Below are positions 23,972-30,160 of a stretch of DNA of 30,160 nt, in pieces. The notes under the pieces were generated by a model, which had not been told where the DNA came from, did no database searches, and saw only the letters and a list, made by a program, of their open reading frames with translations. This DNA comes from Saliniplasma sp051745305 (GTDB lineage Archaea; Thermoplasmatota; Thermoplasmata; Halarchaeoplasmatales; Halarchaeoplasmataceae), in NCBI GenBank assembly GCA_051745305.1, contig JBNJDY010000018.1, positions 1 through 30,160 on the forward strand, in the 5' to 3' direction. A program made the translations under genes and the position numbers. How positions within the stretch are numbered: position 1 is the stretch's first letter; every line of letters starts with the position of its first letter.

Positions 23972-24841
23972 TTACAACTTTGTCTTTGAGCCTACTGTTG
24001 AAGATTCGTGAACTTTTAAGTTCTTTGCTTTTACCGTATCTATTTTACATCCAGGACCTATCCTGACCTCGTCGCCTTCAACATTTTCAGCCCTAGTGTT
24101 TTCGAGATAAATCTTATCACCGGTTATACTTTCACATTTTAGTGTTCCCTTCTTTAACATCGAGAAAAATCCACTCCCTCCTCGTTCAACGAGAACATCG
24201 CCACCCTTTACATGTTTTATAAAACAATCACCACCGGGTTTTAGCATGATCTCCTGAGCTTTTAATGTATCTAGTATCTTGAACGCACCACTTGCTGTAA
24301 ATGTTTTAGCGGTTATGTTCATCTCCATCTTTAATGCTCCGGAGGATGAAAATTCGTCTACATCCACATCAGCTTCAAATTTCGACGAGCCGTTCGATTT
24401 TATCTTCTTAGCCTTTACGTGTCCTTCAAACTTACTTGCTCCAGAGAGTTCCATCTGATCAGCTTTGGTTTTGCCTTCAACTTTGAAACTACCACTAGAA
24501 ACTAATTCGCCCAAAAAGGCATCACCTTCAACTTTTGTTGCTCCTGAGACCTTAGCTGTGTCAGCTTTTAGATACCCCTCTATCTTTGAAGCCCCTGAGG
24601 AACTAAAAGATTCACAATTCACATCAGTGGCTTTAGAGGCCCCGCTTAGCGATACCTTTTTATTTTTTCCTTCAGTATCTACAGCCTCTTCATCAGTTTC
24701 GATTTCCTCGTCATCATCGAATTCCTCTTGGTCTATTGTTTCTTGGTTTTCATAACGAGCTTTGATCTTTTTGTAAGTTTCTTCGGATATTTCTCCATCC
24801 GCTAACCTTTTGTCGAGTTTTCTTAAGATTTCTTCATCCAT
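23972..24841 (-). CDS. SHOCT-domain plus bactofilin-like polymer-forming protein
   Basis: 289 aa. Residues 1-35 (DEEILRKLDKRLADGEISEE) form a SHOCT-like helix pair. A very acidic linker follows, then about eight rungs with a precise 17-residue period of the form SGA[ST]K-[IV]-EG-x-[LV]-KAD, each one turn of a right-handed beta-helix as in bactofilins. The C-terminal part (IYLENTRAENVEGDEVRIGPG) resembles YhbE-type proteins. No signal peptide or membrane segment is seen, so it is probably cytosolic and able to polymerise. A GTG at 24850 is also in frame; the ATG at 24841 has GTGAT just upstream and is preferred. It abuts the lhr stop with no gap and diverges from the HTH gene. Function unknown. 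Confidence 0.75.
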   Translation of the reverse strand: MDEEILRKLDKRLADGEISEETYKKIKARYENQETIDQEEFDDDEEIETDEEAVDTEGKNKKVSLSGASKATDVNCESFSSSGASKIEGYLKADTAKVSGATKVEGDAFLGELVSSGSFKVEGKTKADQMELSGASKFEGHVKAKKIKSNGSSKFEADVDVDEFSSSGALKMEMNITAKTFTASGAFKILDTLKAQEIMLKPGGDCFIKHVKGGDVLVERGGSGFFSMLKKGTLKCESITGDKIYLENTRAENVEGDEVRIGPGCKIDTVKAKNLKVHESSTVGSKTKL

Positions 24842-24934
24842 TTTTATCACTTTTTGATAGTTAGATATACTCTGATATATTTATAATTATTTTGAAAATA
24901 ATATTGGTTATCTTCAAATCCTGTTTAGACAACA

Positions 24935-24966
24935 TCAACTTCTAAGTTGAAAAAGTTGAGAGTTGA
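24935..24966. promoter_or_regulatory. Inverted repeat and AGTTGA direct repeats; likely operator of the HTH gene
   Basis: TCAACTTCTAAGTTGA (24935-24950) is a perfect 7-bp inverted repeat with a 2-bp spacer. The half-site AGTTGA recurs at 24954-24959 and 24961-24966, so four half-sites lie in 32 bp. They sit directly before a TATA-like TCTAAATA (24971-24978), about 25 nt before the regulator ATG. The layout suggests autoregulation and possibly control of the divergent bactofilin-like gene. Confidence 0.6.
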
Positions 24967-24997
24967 AAAATCTAAATAGGTGAAATATAATAAAGGT

Positions 24998-25453
24998 ATG
25001 ATGAAGGAGTTTACTGAACAACTACTTAGATTGTTTTCCTCAAAGACAAGGTGTAAAATCATCGATATGCTCAAAAGTGGTTATGACCACCCTGAAGATA
25101 TTGCTGATGATTTGGATATGACCAGACAAGCCGTTGATAAACACCTTTTAGAACTCCACGACTGGGGTCTTGTAGAAAGAAATGCTGTTTTTCCACCTGA
25201 CGGTAGACCTAAAATAATGTATGAACTGACAAGAGAGTGTAAACAGTTGATCAAAGTTCTAGATAGAATCGGTGATAAGTATAGACGTTCTATGATCAAC
25301 AGGGCTGAGAAGGAAATAGAACAGTTCGATATCAAACTGGTTGAAGGTGAGATCGCTGAAAAAATTTACGATAAAAAGATACAGGAGATCAAAAAACGTT
25401 GGGATTATGATAGATTATTGGATGGTTTAAAGAATCAAGACGAAAATAATTAA
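24998..25453 (+). CDS. Winged-helix transcriptional regulator (ArsR-like) with SHOCT-like tail
   Basis: 151 aa. The N-terminal winged helix reads LLRLFSSKTRCKIIDMLKSG, then HPEDIADDLDMTRQAVDKHL as the helix-turn-helix, and GLVERNAVFPPDGRPKIMYEL as the wing. A linker helix leads to KLVEGEIAEKIYDKKIQEIK, similar to the SHOCT-like segment of the divergently encoded beta-helix protein. No metal-binding cysteine pair of classical ArsR is seen. A GTG at 24980 is in frame; the ATG at 24998 with AAAGGT just before it is preferred. The shared tail and divergent arrangement suggest that the two proteins touch each other. That is inference. Confidence 0.8.
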   Translation: MMKEFTEQLLRLFSSKTRCKIIDMLKSGYDHPEDIADDLDMTRQAVDKHLLELHDWGLVERNAVFPPDGRPKIMYELTRECKQLIKVLDRIGDKYRRSMINRAEKEIEQFDIKLVEGEIAEKIYDKKIQEIKKRWDYDRLLDGLKNQDENN

Positions 25454-25490
25454 TAGTGTTTCATGATAAGCTTTTTACACTGATCTAAAT

Positions 25491-25562
25491 GCCACTGTGG
25501 CTTAGAGGCATAGCGATTCCTTGGTAAGGAATAGGTCGCGGGTTCGACTCCCGCCAGTGGCT
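25491..25562 (+). tRNA. tRNA-Thr (anticodon GGT)
   Basis: 72-nt cloverleaf. The acceptor pairs GCCACTG with CAGTGGC, with discriminator T. The anticodon stem-loop is ATTCC-TTGGTAA-GGAAT, anticodon GGT, reading ACC and ACU. The T arm is CGCGGGTTCGACTCCCGCC. CCA is not encoded and there is no intron. It is the second threonine isoacceptor in the window, differing from the CGT one mainly in the anticodon and variable regions. Confidence 0.95.
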
Positions 25563-25649
25563 CTCAGATCCTCTCAAATTGTTTTTACGTTTATCAAACA
25601 TAATATACATATATTAAAAAGTGATATATATGTAAAATATTACTTAGAG

Positions 25650-26696
25650 ATGAATTTAATGGGAGATGAAGATCAAGTATTCAACATGGAAGATCCACCG
25701 CATCTACATATAGGCTTTGACAAAAAAGAGTTGATGCTGAGGACATTTTTATTGTTGTGTATCATCGCACTTGCTTCGGTGATAATAATGGGTATGGATG
25801 CATTTTTACATATCATAATAGCATTGGGAGTCGTTTTGATAGTTCATGGTACAATATATTCATATCAGATATGGAAAGGGATAGAACCCACCTATAAATC
25901 ACATCTATCCCCACTCGTAGCCGGTATGATTGTAGGTCTAGCTATGCCCATTGCAGGTCCATTTTTCGTCACAGCTCTTGTTGCCTTGTTGATGATATCA
26001 GTTTTCAAATATGGGCAAGCTAGGTTTTTTGATAGGAAATATCTTAATCCTGCGGCTGTTTCAAAAGTGATACTCCTTTTATTTTTGTCTTTAAAGTCTT
26101 TAGACGAGGGGTTACTTTTTCATACTCATCACCTAGATCTCAATCTGATAACGACGGAAGGTTTACAAAGTTCTATGTGGATATTTAGTAATGAAACTTT
26201 ACCTATAATCGGAACTGAACTTTCTGCAGCTCAGAGTCTTTTTTTATGGCAGACTCATGGTTGGATAGGAGGAGCCTCTAGTCTGGTAGTATTGATTGTT
26301 GGGACGATAGCTGCTTATTGGCTCAGGTACAAATGGCGTATTATTGTCTCTACTTTAGGCACTATGACCATCCTTGCTGCTGCAACAGGTTTCTACCTGG
26401 ATGGGGATCCTATACTACGTATCGCATTCCATGTTTTCACAGGGAGTGTTATATTCTTAGCATTTTTCATGGCGACGGAACCACAATCTACACCCTTAAC
26501 TGAAAATTCCCAGTATGTATTTGGTATATCTTTAGCAGTTCTAACCTTTCCTCTACAACTGTTAAACGTACTCGGAGCTTCGATAATAGCTCTTGTAATC
26601 CTAAATATGGCTACACCATACCTTGATAAGATCGGTATAAAAACACCATATGGACATAAAGGATCTAAGGGAGGTGATGATCATAACTACAAATGA
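25650..26696 (+). CDS. rnfD: RnfD/NqrB-like membrane protein (atypical, flavin-site motif not seen)
   Basis: 348-aa integral membrane protein with about nine to ten hydrophobic segments, matching the RnfD/NqrB family. The first pair is in LMLRTFLLLCIIALASVII. SHLSPLVAGMIVGLAMP, KYLNPAAVSKVILLLF, the GWIGGASSLVVLIVG block (in place of the usual GxxGETS) and FMATEPQSTPLTENSQYVFG follow in family order. RnfD normally binds FMN covalently at the Thr of an S/TGAT motif before the G-rich block. In that place this protein has NETLPIIGTELSAAQ, with no such motif. The start at 25650 avoids the tRNA-Thr; longer in-frame starts would run into it. The rnfC-like gene overlaps its end by 20 nt. Confidence 0.78.
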   Translation: MNLMGDEDQVFNMEDPPHLHIGFDKKELMLRTFLLLCIIALASVIIMGMDAFLHIIIALGVVLIVHGTIYSYQIWKGIEPTYKSHLSPLVAGMIVGLAMPIAGPFFVTALVALLMISVFKYGQARFFDRKYLNPAAVSKVILLLFLSLKSLDEGLLFHTHHLDLNLITTEGLQSSMWIFSNETLPIIGTELSAAQSLFLWQTHGWIGGASSLVVLIVGTIAAYWLRYKWRIIVSTLGTMTILAAATGFYLDGDPILRIAFHVFTGSVIFLAFFMATEPQSTPLTENSQYVFGISLAVLTFPLQLLNVLGASIIALVILNMATPYLDKIGIKTPYGHKGSKGGDDHNYK

Positions 26697-28008
26697 GGGG
26701 CACATCCATCATTTCAAAGAAGAGGGTGGATTCGAGATTGACATCAGTATGAAGAAAGAATCCATCGATGATCCCTTTACGGAAGTTCCTCCTGCAGAGC
26801 GTATGATAGTTTTCTTAAGGCAGCATATAGGTAAGGAAACTGAACCTCTAGTTAAAGTTGGAGATTCAGTAAAGTACGGGCAAAAAATTGGAGATCTTGA
26901 AAGCGGAGGACCTATGGTGGTTCCAGTCCACAGTCCTGTTAATGGAACTGTCAAAGATATAAGAAAATTAAAACATCCGATTTCACAGAAACTAGAAAAT
27001 GCAGTTATAATTAATACTGAAAATGAAGAAAAAGACCCGTTTTACGAACCTATGTGCTATAAAGGCACCCCAAAAGAAAAACTTTTAAATAGGGTTAGGG
27101 AGGCAGGCATAGTGGGCTTAGGTGGAGCTTCTTTTCCCTCACATCTAAAACTTTCAGAAGATAAAAAGATATCTCACCTCATAATCAATGCAAAAGAAAG
27201 TGACCCAAATTTAGCATGCGATGTCAGGTTGATGATGGAGAAGGGCGAAGATATGATAGATGGTATCAAATTGATGGGAAAGATACTCAAGGCCAATAAT
27301 ATAATATTTGCTACAAGGACTAAAGAAGGAGAGGTTCTAGGTTTTGAAAAGCTGTTAAAAAAGAATGGCATCGAAATCGCAAGGATACGGCCCAATTATT
27401 CGGTAGGTAGTGAAAGACTCTTAGTGAAAGAGGTCTTAGATAGAGAAGTTCCATCAAAAGATTTTCCTCCATCAGTAGGTGCAGTTGTTCACAATGTAGC
27501 CACTGCATATGCAGTAGCTAAAGCTGTTTTGTATGGGGAATCATTAGTCTCAAGGGGACTAACACTTTATTCAAAAGAAACTGGTGGTGAAAATCTCTGG
27601 GTTAGGATGGGAACCCCGGTTGAACATGTTCTAAAGCACTGCGAAACGACTCCTGAGAAATTTGATAGAATCGCTATTGGATCAATTATGATGGGGCCTA
27701 CTATACCCAATGCATCATACCCCGTTATGAAAGCTACATCTGGTATCACTGCATTTACCCATTCTGAGCCCAGTCCCTATGAAAAACAAAAACCGTGTAT
27801 CAGATGTGGATACTGCAACACAGTGTGTCCTGTTGACATCTATCCAGTTCTTATAATGGAAGCTGCAAAAAAGGATGACAGCAAAATGATCAAGAAATAC
27901 CACGCTGAAGATTGTATAGATTGTGGACTATGCTCATACGTATGCCCTAGTTACATCAAACTGACTCCTCACCTTAGAAAAGCTAGTTCAATTGCGAATA
28001 TGGATTGA
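26677..28008 (+). CDS. rnfC: RnfC-like electron-transport subunit
   Basis: 443-aa iron-sulfur flavoprotein-like subunit of Rnf-type complexes, the NADH/FMN-facing part. It has the N-terminal HHFKEEGGFEID, a barrel-sandwich segment VHSPVNGTVKDIRKLKHP, the nucleotide/flavin loop GLGGASFPSHLKL, NAKESDPN, then an SLBB-like region. Two [4Fe-4S] motifs close it: CIRCGYCNTVCP (first Cys at 374) and CIDCGLCSYVCP (413). The ATG at 26677 directly follows GGGAGGTG; an earlier in-frame ATG at 26650 has no ribosome site. rnfG, E, A and B are not downstream; the next gene is convergent. It may work with subunits elsewhere or form a different complex. Confidence 0.85.
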   Translation: MIITTNEGHIHHFKEEGGFEIDISMKKESIDDPFTEVPPAERMIVFLRQHIGKETEPLVKVGDSVKYGQKIGDLESGGPMVVPVHSPVNGTVKDIRKLKHPISQKLENAVIINTENEEKDPFYEPMCYKGTPKEKLLNRVREAGIVGLGGASFPSHLKLSEDKKISHLIINAKESDPNLACDVRLMMEKGEDMIDGIKLMGKILKANNIIFATRTKEGEVLGFEKLLKKNGIEIARIRPNYSVGSERLLVKEVLDREVPSKDFPPSVGAVVHNVATAYAVAKAVLYGESLVSRGLTLYSKETGGENLWVRMGTPVEHVLKHCETTPEKFDRIAIGSIMMGPTIPNASYPVMKATSGITAFTHSEPSPYEKQKPCIRCGYCNTVCPVDIYPVLIMEAAKKDDSKMIKKYHAEDCIDCGLCSYVCPSYIKLTPHLRKASSIANMD

Positions 28009-28030
28009 TAACGGGATACAATTCTATAAA

Positions 28031-29527
28031 TCAGATTCCATATATGGGTTCGTATTTCCCTCTTAGATAATCGATGTAGAAATCTTCACTCAAACTTTCT
28101 CCAGTCAATCTCTTTGTCATCTCAGCAGCTCGGTATTTTCTACCGTGTCTATGAATGTTCTCGTTTAACCAACTCTTCAGGTCTCCAAATTTACCTTTAG
28201 AAATCTTCTCCTGTAGATTGTCGATATCCTCAACAGCTTTTTTGTAAATCTGAGCTGCATATAAATTACCCAATGCATAACTTGGGAAATATCCGAAGTC
28301 ACCGGATGACCAATGGACATCCTGTAGAACACCTTTAGATGGATCATCTGGTATGATTCCTAAATAGTTATCCATTTTTTCTTTCCAAACTTCTTTTGTT
28401 TCTTCCGCTTCCAATTCTCCTCTAAATATCGCCAATTCGATATCGAATCTAAGTGCTATATGTAAATTATAAGTTACTTCATCTGCTTCGACCCTTATGA
28501 ATGTGGATTCAACCCTGTTTATAGCTTGGTATATATCTTCCTCAGTTTTTTGACCTAAAACGGGAAAATTGTTTTTCAATTTAGGATACAAAAAGGACAT
28601 GAATTCTCTACTTCTTCCTACAAAATTTTCCCACATCCTAGATTGTGATTCGTGATACCCCATGGAAATTCTCTGACCAAGAGGATGGCCATAAAGTTCT
28701 TCAGGTATCCCTTGTTCGTATATTCCGTGACCGGATTCATGTAATAAGCTGAATAAAGATGATATGTTCTCATCAGTGTATCTATTAGTGATCCTCACGT
28801 CGTCATCCATACCGATCGTAAAAGGATGTACAGCGTCATCTAGTCTTCCGTGTTCAAAATCATAACCGATGGTTTCAGCAAGGTCTCTACACAATTCTTT
28901 CTGTTTATCGATATCAAACTTTTTACCTTTGAAAACTCCTTGGCCAGGCACTAAATCCTTTTCCTGAATGCTTTCGACTATAGATGCGAGTTTCTTTTTC
29001 ATCGGGTCAAATATCTTCTTTATCTTTTTTGCAGTAAAACCGGGTTCATAGGCATCTACAAGTGCGTCATAGGGCTCATTCTCATAACCTATGTATTCAG
29101 CAGCTTCTTTTTTAAGTTCAACCTGTTTTTCTAGATAAGGTAAGAAATGATCAAAATCGGATTTCGCTCTTGCTTTTTCCCATGCGGCTTGAGCTTTTGA
29201 CGACACTTTTGCCATCTCCTTGACAAGTTCATCAGGGATTTTGTATCTTCTTTCAAAATCTCTAGTCATCTCACGAACTGCGGCTTTTTGAGTATCGTCA
29301 AGTTCGGCCTGTACAGATTTTTTATTTAGCTCATCTAGAGTATTCTTTAAGCGATCTGAAGTAAGTAATCTATGATAAATACGGTATAGATCGGATTTTG
29401 TTTCGGATCTCCCTTCGACCGCTCCTCTTGGCATGTATGTCCTTTCGTCCCAGGCTAATAAGTATACTGCATTTTGCACGTTATTAATCTCTTTAGAAAT
29501 ATCTAATAAATCTTCATATGCGGACAT
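28031..29527 (-). CDS. Carboxypeptidase, M32 family (Taq type)
   Basis: 498-aa cytosolic zinc metallocarboxypeptidase removing C-terminal residues from peptides. The zinc site is HESGH (263-267, in LLHESGHGIYEQG), followed by HESQSRMWEN (from 292) with the third ligand in the family. HPFTIGMDDDVRITNRY, IRVEADEVTYNLHI and the late GYFPSYALGNLYAAQ are M32 signatures. The length is usual (about 500). Its own promoter is suggested by an A/T-rich TTAATTATTTG about 30 nt before the ATG. It is convergent with rnfC (22 nt between stops) and divergent from the cupin gene. Confidence 0.95.
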   Translation of the reverse strand: MSAYEDLLDISKEINNVQNAVYLLAWDERTYMPRGAVEGRSETKSDLYRIYHRLLTSDRLKNTLDELNKKSVQAELDDTQKAAVREMTRDFERRYKIPDELVKEMAKVSSKAQAAWEKARAKSDFDHFLPYLEKQVELKKEAAEYIGYENEPYDALVDAYEPGFTAKKIKKIFDPMKKKLASIVESIQEKDLVPGQGVFKGKKFDIDKQKELCRDLAETIGYDFEHGRLDDAVHPFTIGMDDDVRITNRYTDENISSLFSLLHESGHGIYEQGIPEELYGHPLGQRISMGYHESQSRMWENFVGRSREFMSFLYPKLKNNFPVLGQKTEEDIYQAINRVESTFIRVEADEVTYNLHIALRFDIELAIFRGELEAEETKEVWKEKMDNYLGIIPDDPSKGVLQDVHWSSGDFGYFPSYALGNLYAAQIYKKAVEDIDNLQEKISKGKFGDLKSWLNENIHRHGRKYRAAEMTKRLTGESLSEDFYIDYLRGKYEPIYGI

Positions 29528-29629
29528 GTTTTATGTCAATTGCATCATGGTACAAATAATTAACGAAACCCCTTACTTTCTATATTTTTTCCATATATTA
29601 ATCAATTTTATACAATAGGTTCGCCTCCA

Positions 29630-29641
29630 TTTTTATATATG
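29630..29641 (+). promoter_or_regulatory. TATA box of the cupin gene
   Basis: ATTTTTATATATG is centred about 32 nt before the ATG at 29668 and fits a short-leader archaeal promoter. Confidence 0.45.
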
Positions 29642-29667
29642 AAGAGTCTTTATCCCTCTTTGATAAT

Positions 29668-30054
29668 ATGGCATCGCCAAAAGAAAAAAGGGGAGCAGTC
29701 ATAGATTCTCAAGAAGTGGAAAAAAATGAAGTTGAAAGAGCAACAGATATAGATATACAATGGTTGATATCTGAAAAAGAGGGCTCTGATAATATTCACA
29801 TGAGAAAGTTTACTATCAAACCCGGAGGTAGTATGGGATACCATAAACATGATACAACAGAACATGTGCAGTATGTTTTAAAGGGTAGTATTCAGTTAAT
29901 GATGGATGGTGTGAAATATACAGTTAGTAAAGGAGATGCAGTATTCATACCCGAAAATGTTCCACACTCCTATGAAAATATTGGAGATGAGGATGCTGAA
30001 TTTCTATGCATTATCCCGTCTGGAGAGGTCAATACAGAGATCTTAAAGAACTAA
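29668..30054 (+). CDS. Small single-domain cupin protein
   Basis: 128 aa, one cupin barrel. Motif 1 is GGSMGYHKHDTTEHVQYVLKG with metal ligands H59, H61 and probably E65. Motif 2 is GDAVFIPENVPHSYEN with H100. Such proteins bind a divalent metal and may be isomerases, dioxygenases or sugar-binding stress proteins; nothing here picks one. It has its own TATA box and lies between the divergent M32 peptidase and another plus-strand gene. No signal peptide. Function not assigned beyond the fold. Confidence 0.85.
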   Translation: MASPKEKRGAVIDSQEVEKNEVERATDIDIQWLISEKEGSDNIHMRKFTIKPGGSMGYHKHDTTEHVQYVLKGSIQLMMDGVKYTVSKGDAVFIPENVPHSYENIGDEDAEFLCIIPSGEVNTEILKN

Positions 30055-30139
30055 ATATATTCTTAAACCACTAATTTTAAATAATGCTTAACTGTTATAA
30101 ATTCATATTTGAATCTGGTTGATAACCGGAGGGCTATAC

Positions 30140-30160
30140 ATGGCTGAGGAAACAGAAGAA
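30140..30160 (+). CDS. Start of an unidentified gene (truncated by window end)
   Basis: Only seven codons are visible (MAEETEE). GGAGG at 30128-30132 is well placed before the ATG and an A/T-rich stretch with TTATAA lies upstream, so this is very likely a true start. The product cannot be named. Confidence 0.6.

Noticed and set aside
25521..25649. Longer start for the RnfD-like gene
   Set aside because: It would begin inside tRNA-Thr(GGT), and its residues do not resemble the family.

Overview
The window is a gene-dense stretch of an archaeal chromosome with low to moderate GC. The archaeal assignment rests on an exosome operon (rrp4-rrp41-rrp42) embedded with SBDS, proteasome alpha, eL43 (L37Ae), RNA polymerase subunit P, KEOPS Pcc1 and prefoldin beta. 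It is supported by an archaeal-type TyrRS and PGK, TATA-like boxes about 25-35 nt before several starts, and T-rich terminators. The gene set is euryarchaeal in flavour. I cannot name the lineage from the sequence alone.

Layout. Positions 1-2204 (+) hold the 3' end of pheS and complete cysS. A two-gene minus-strand unit follows (2209-3758): a stand-alone CARF-domain protein and, overlapping it by 4 nt, a PIN-like nuclease. It looks like a split CRISPR-ancillary, cyclic-nucleotide-gated RNase. A non-coding stretch with candidate structured RNA (3759-4080) comes next, then tRNA-Thr(CGT) on the minus strand with a roughly 60-bp tandem repeat in its leader. pgk (-) and tyrS (+) diverge from a shared promoter region.

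Positions 6689-12485 (-) are one long housekeeping operon in the order psmA, sbds, rrp4, rrp41, rrp42, rpl37ae, rpoP, pcc1, pfdB, DHH phosphoesterase. It joins protein turnover, RNA degradation, ribosome maturation, transcription, tRNA modification and protein folding. The 43-codon rpoP is included.

Positions 12898-18457 (+) carry hydantoinase/oxoprolinase subunits A and B, a KBL/AONS-type PLP enzyme and a creatininase-family amidohydrolase. A giant Lhr-type helicase (1795 aa) follows; its roughly 900-residue C-terminal extension is built from repeated winged-helix-like units. It abuts a convergent SHOCT plus bactofilin-like beta-helix protein. That gene is divergent from a small HTH regulator with a similar SHOCT-like C-terminus and a clear inverted repeat in front of its promoter. 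Then come tRNA-Thr(GGT), an atypical RnfD/RnfC pair, an M32 carboxypeptidase (-), a small cupin (+) and the first seven codons of another gene with a strong ribosome binding site.

The items most worth following up are the CARF + PIN bicistron, the extended Lhr helicase, the SHOCT-bactofilin/HTH pair with its operator, and the reduced Rnf-like pair.
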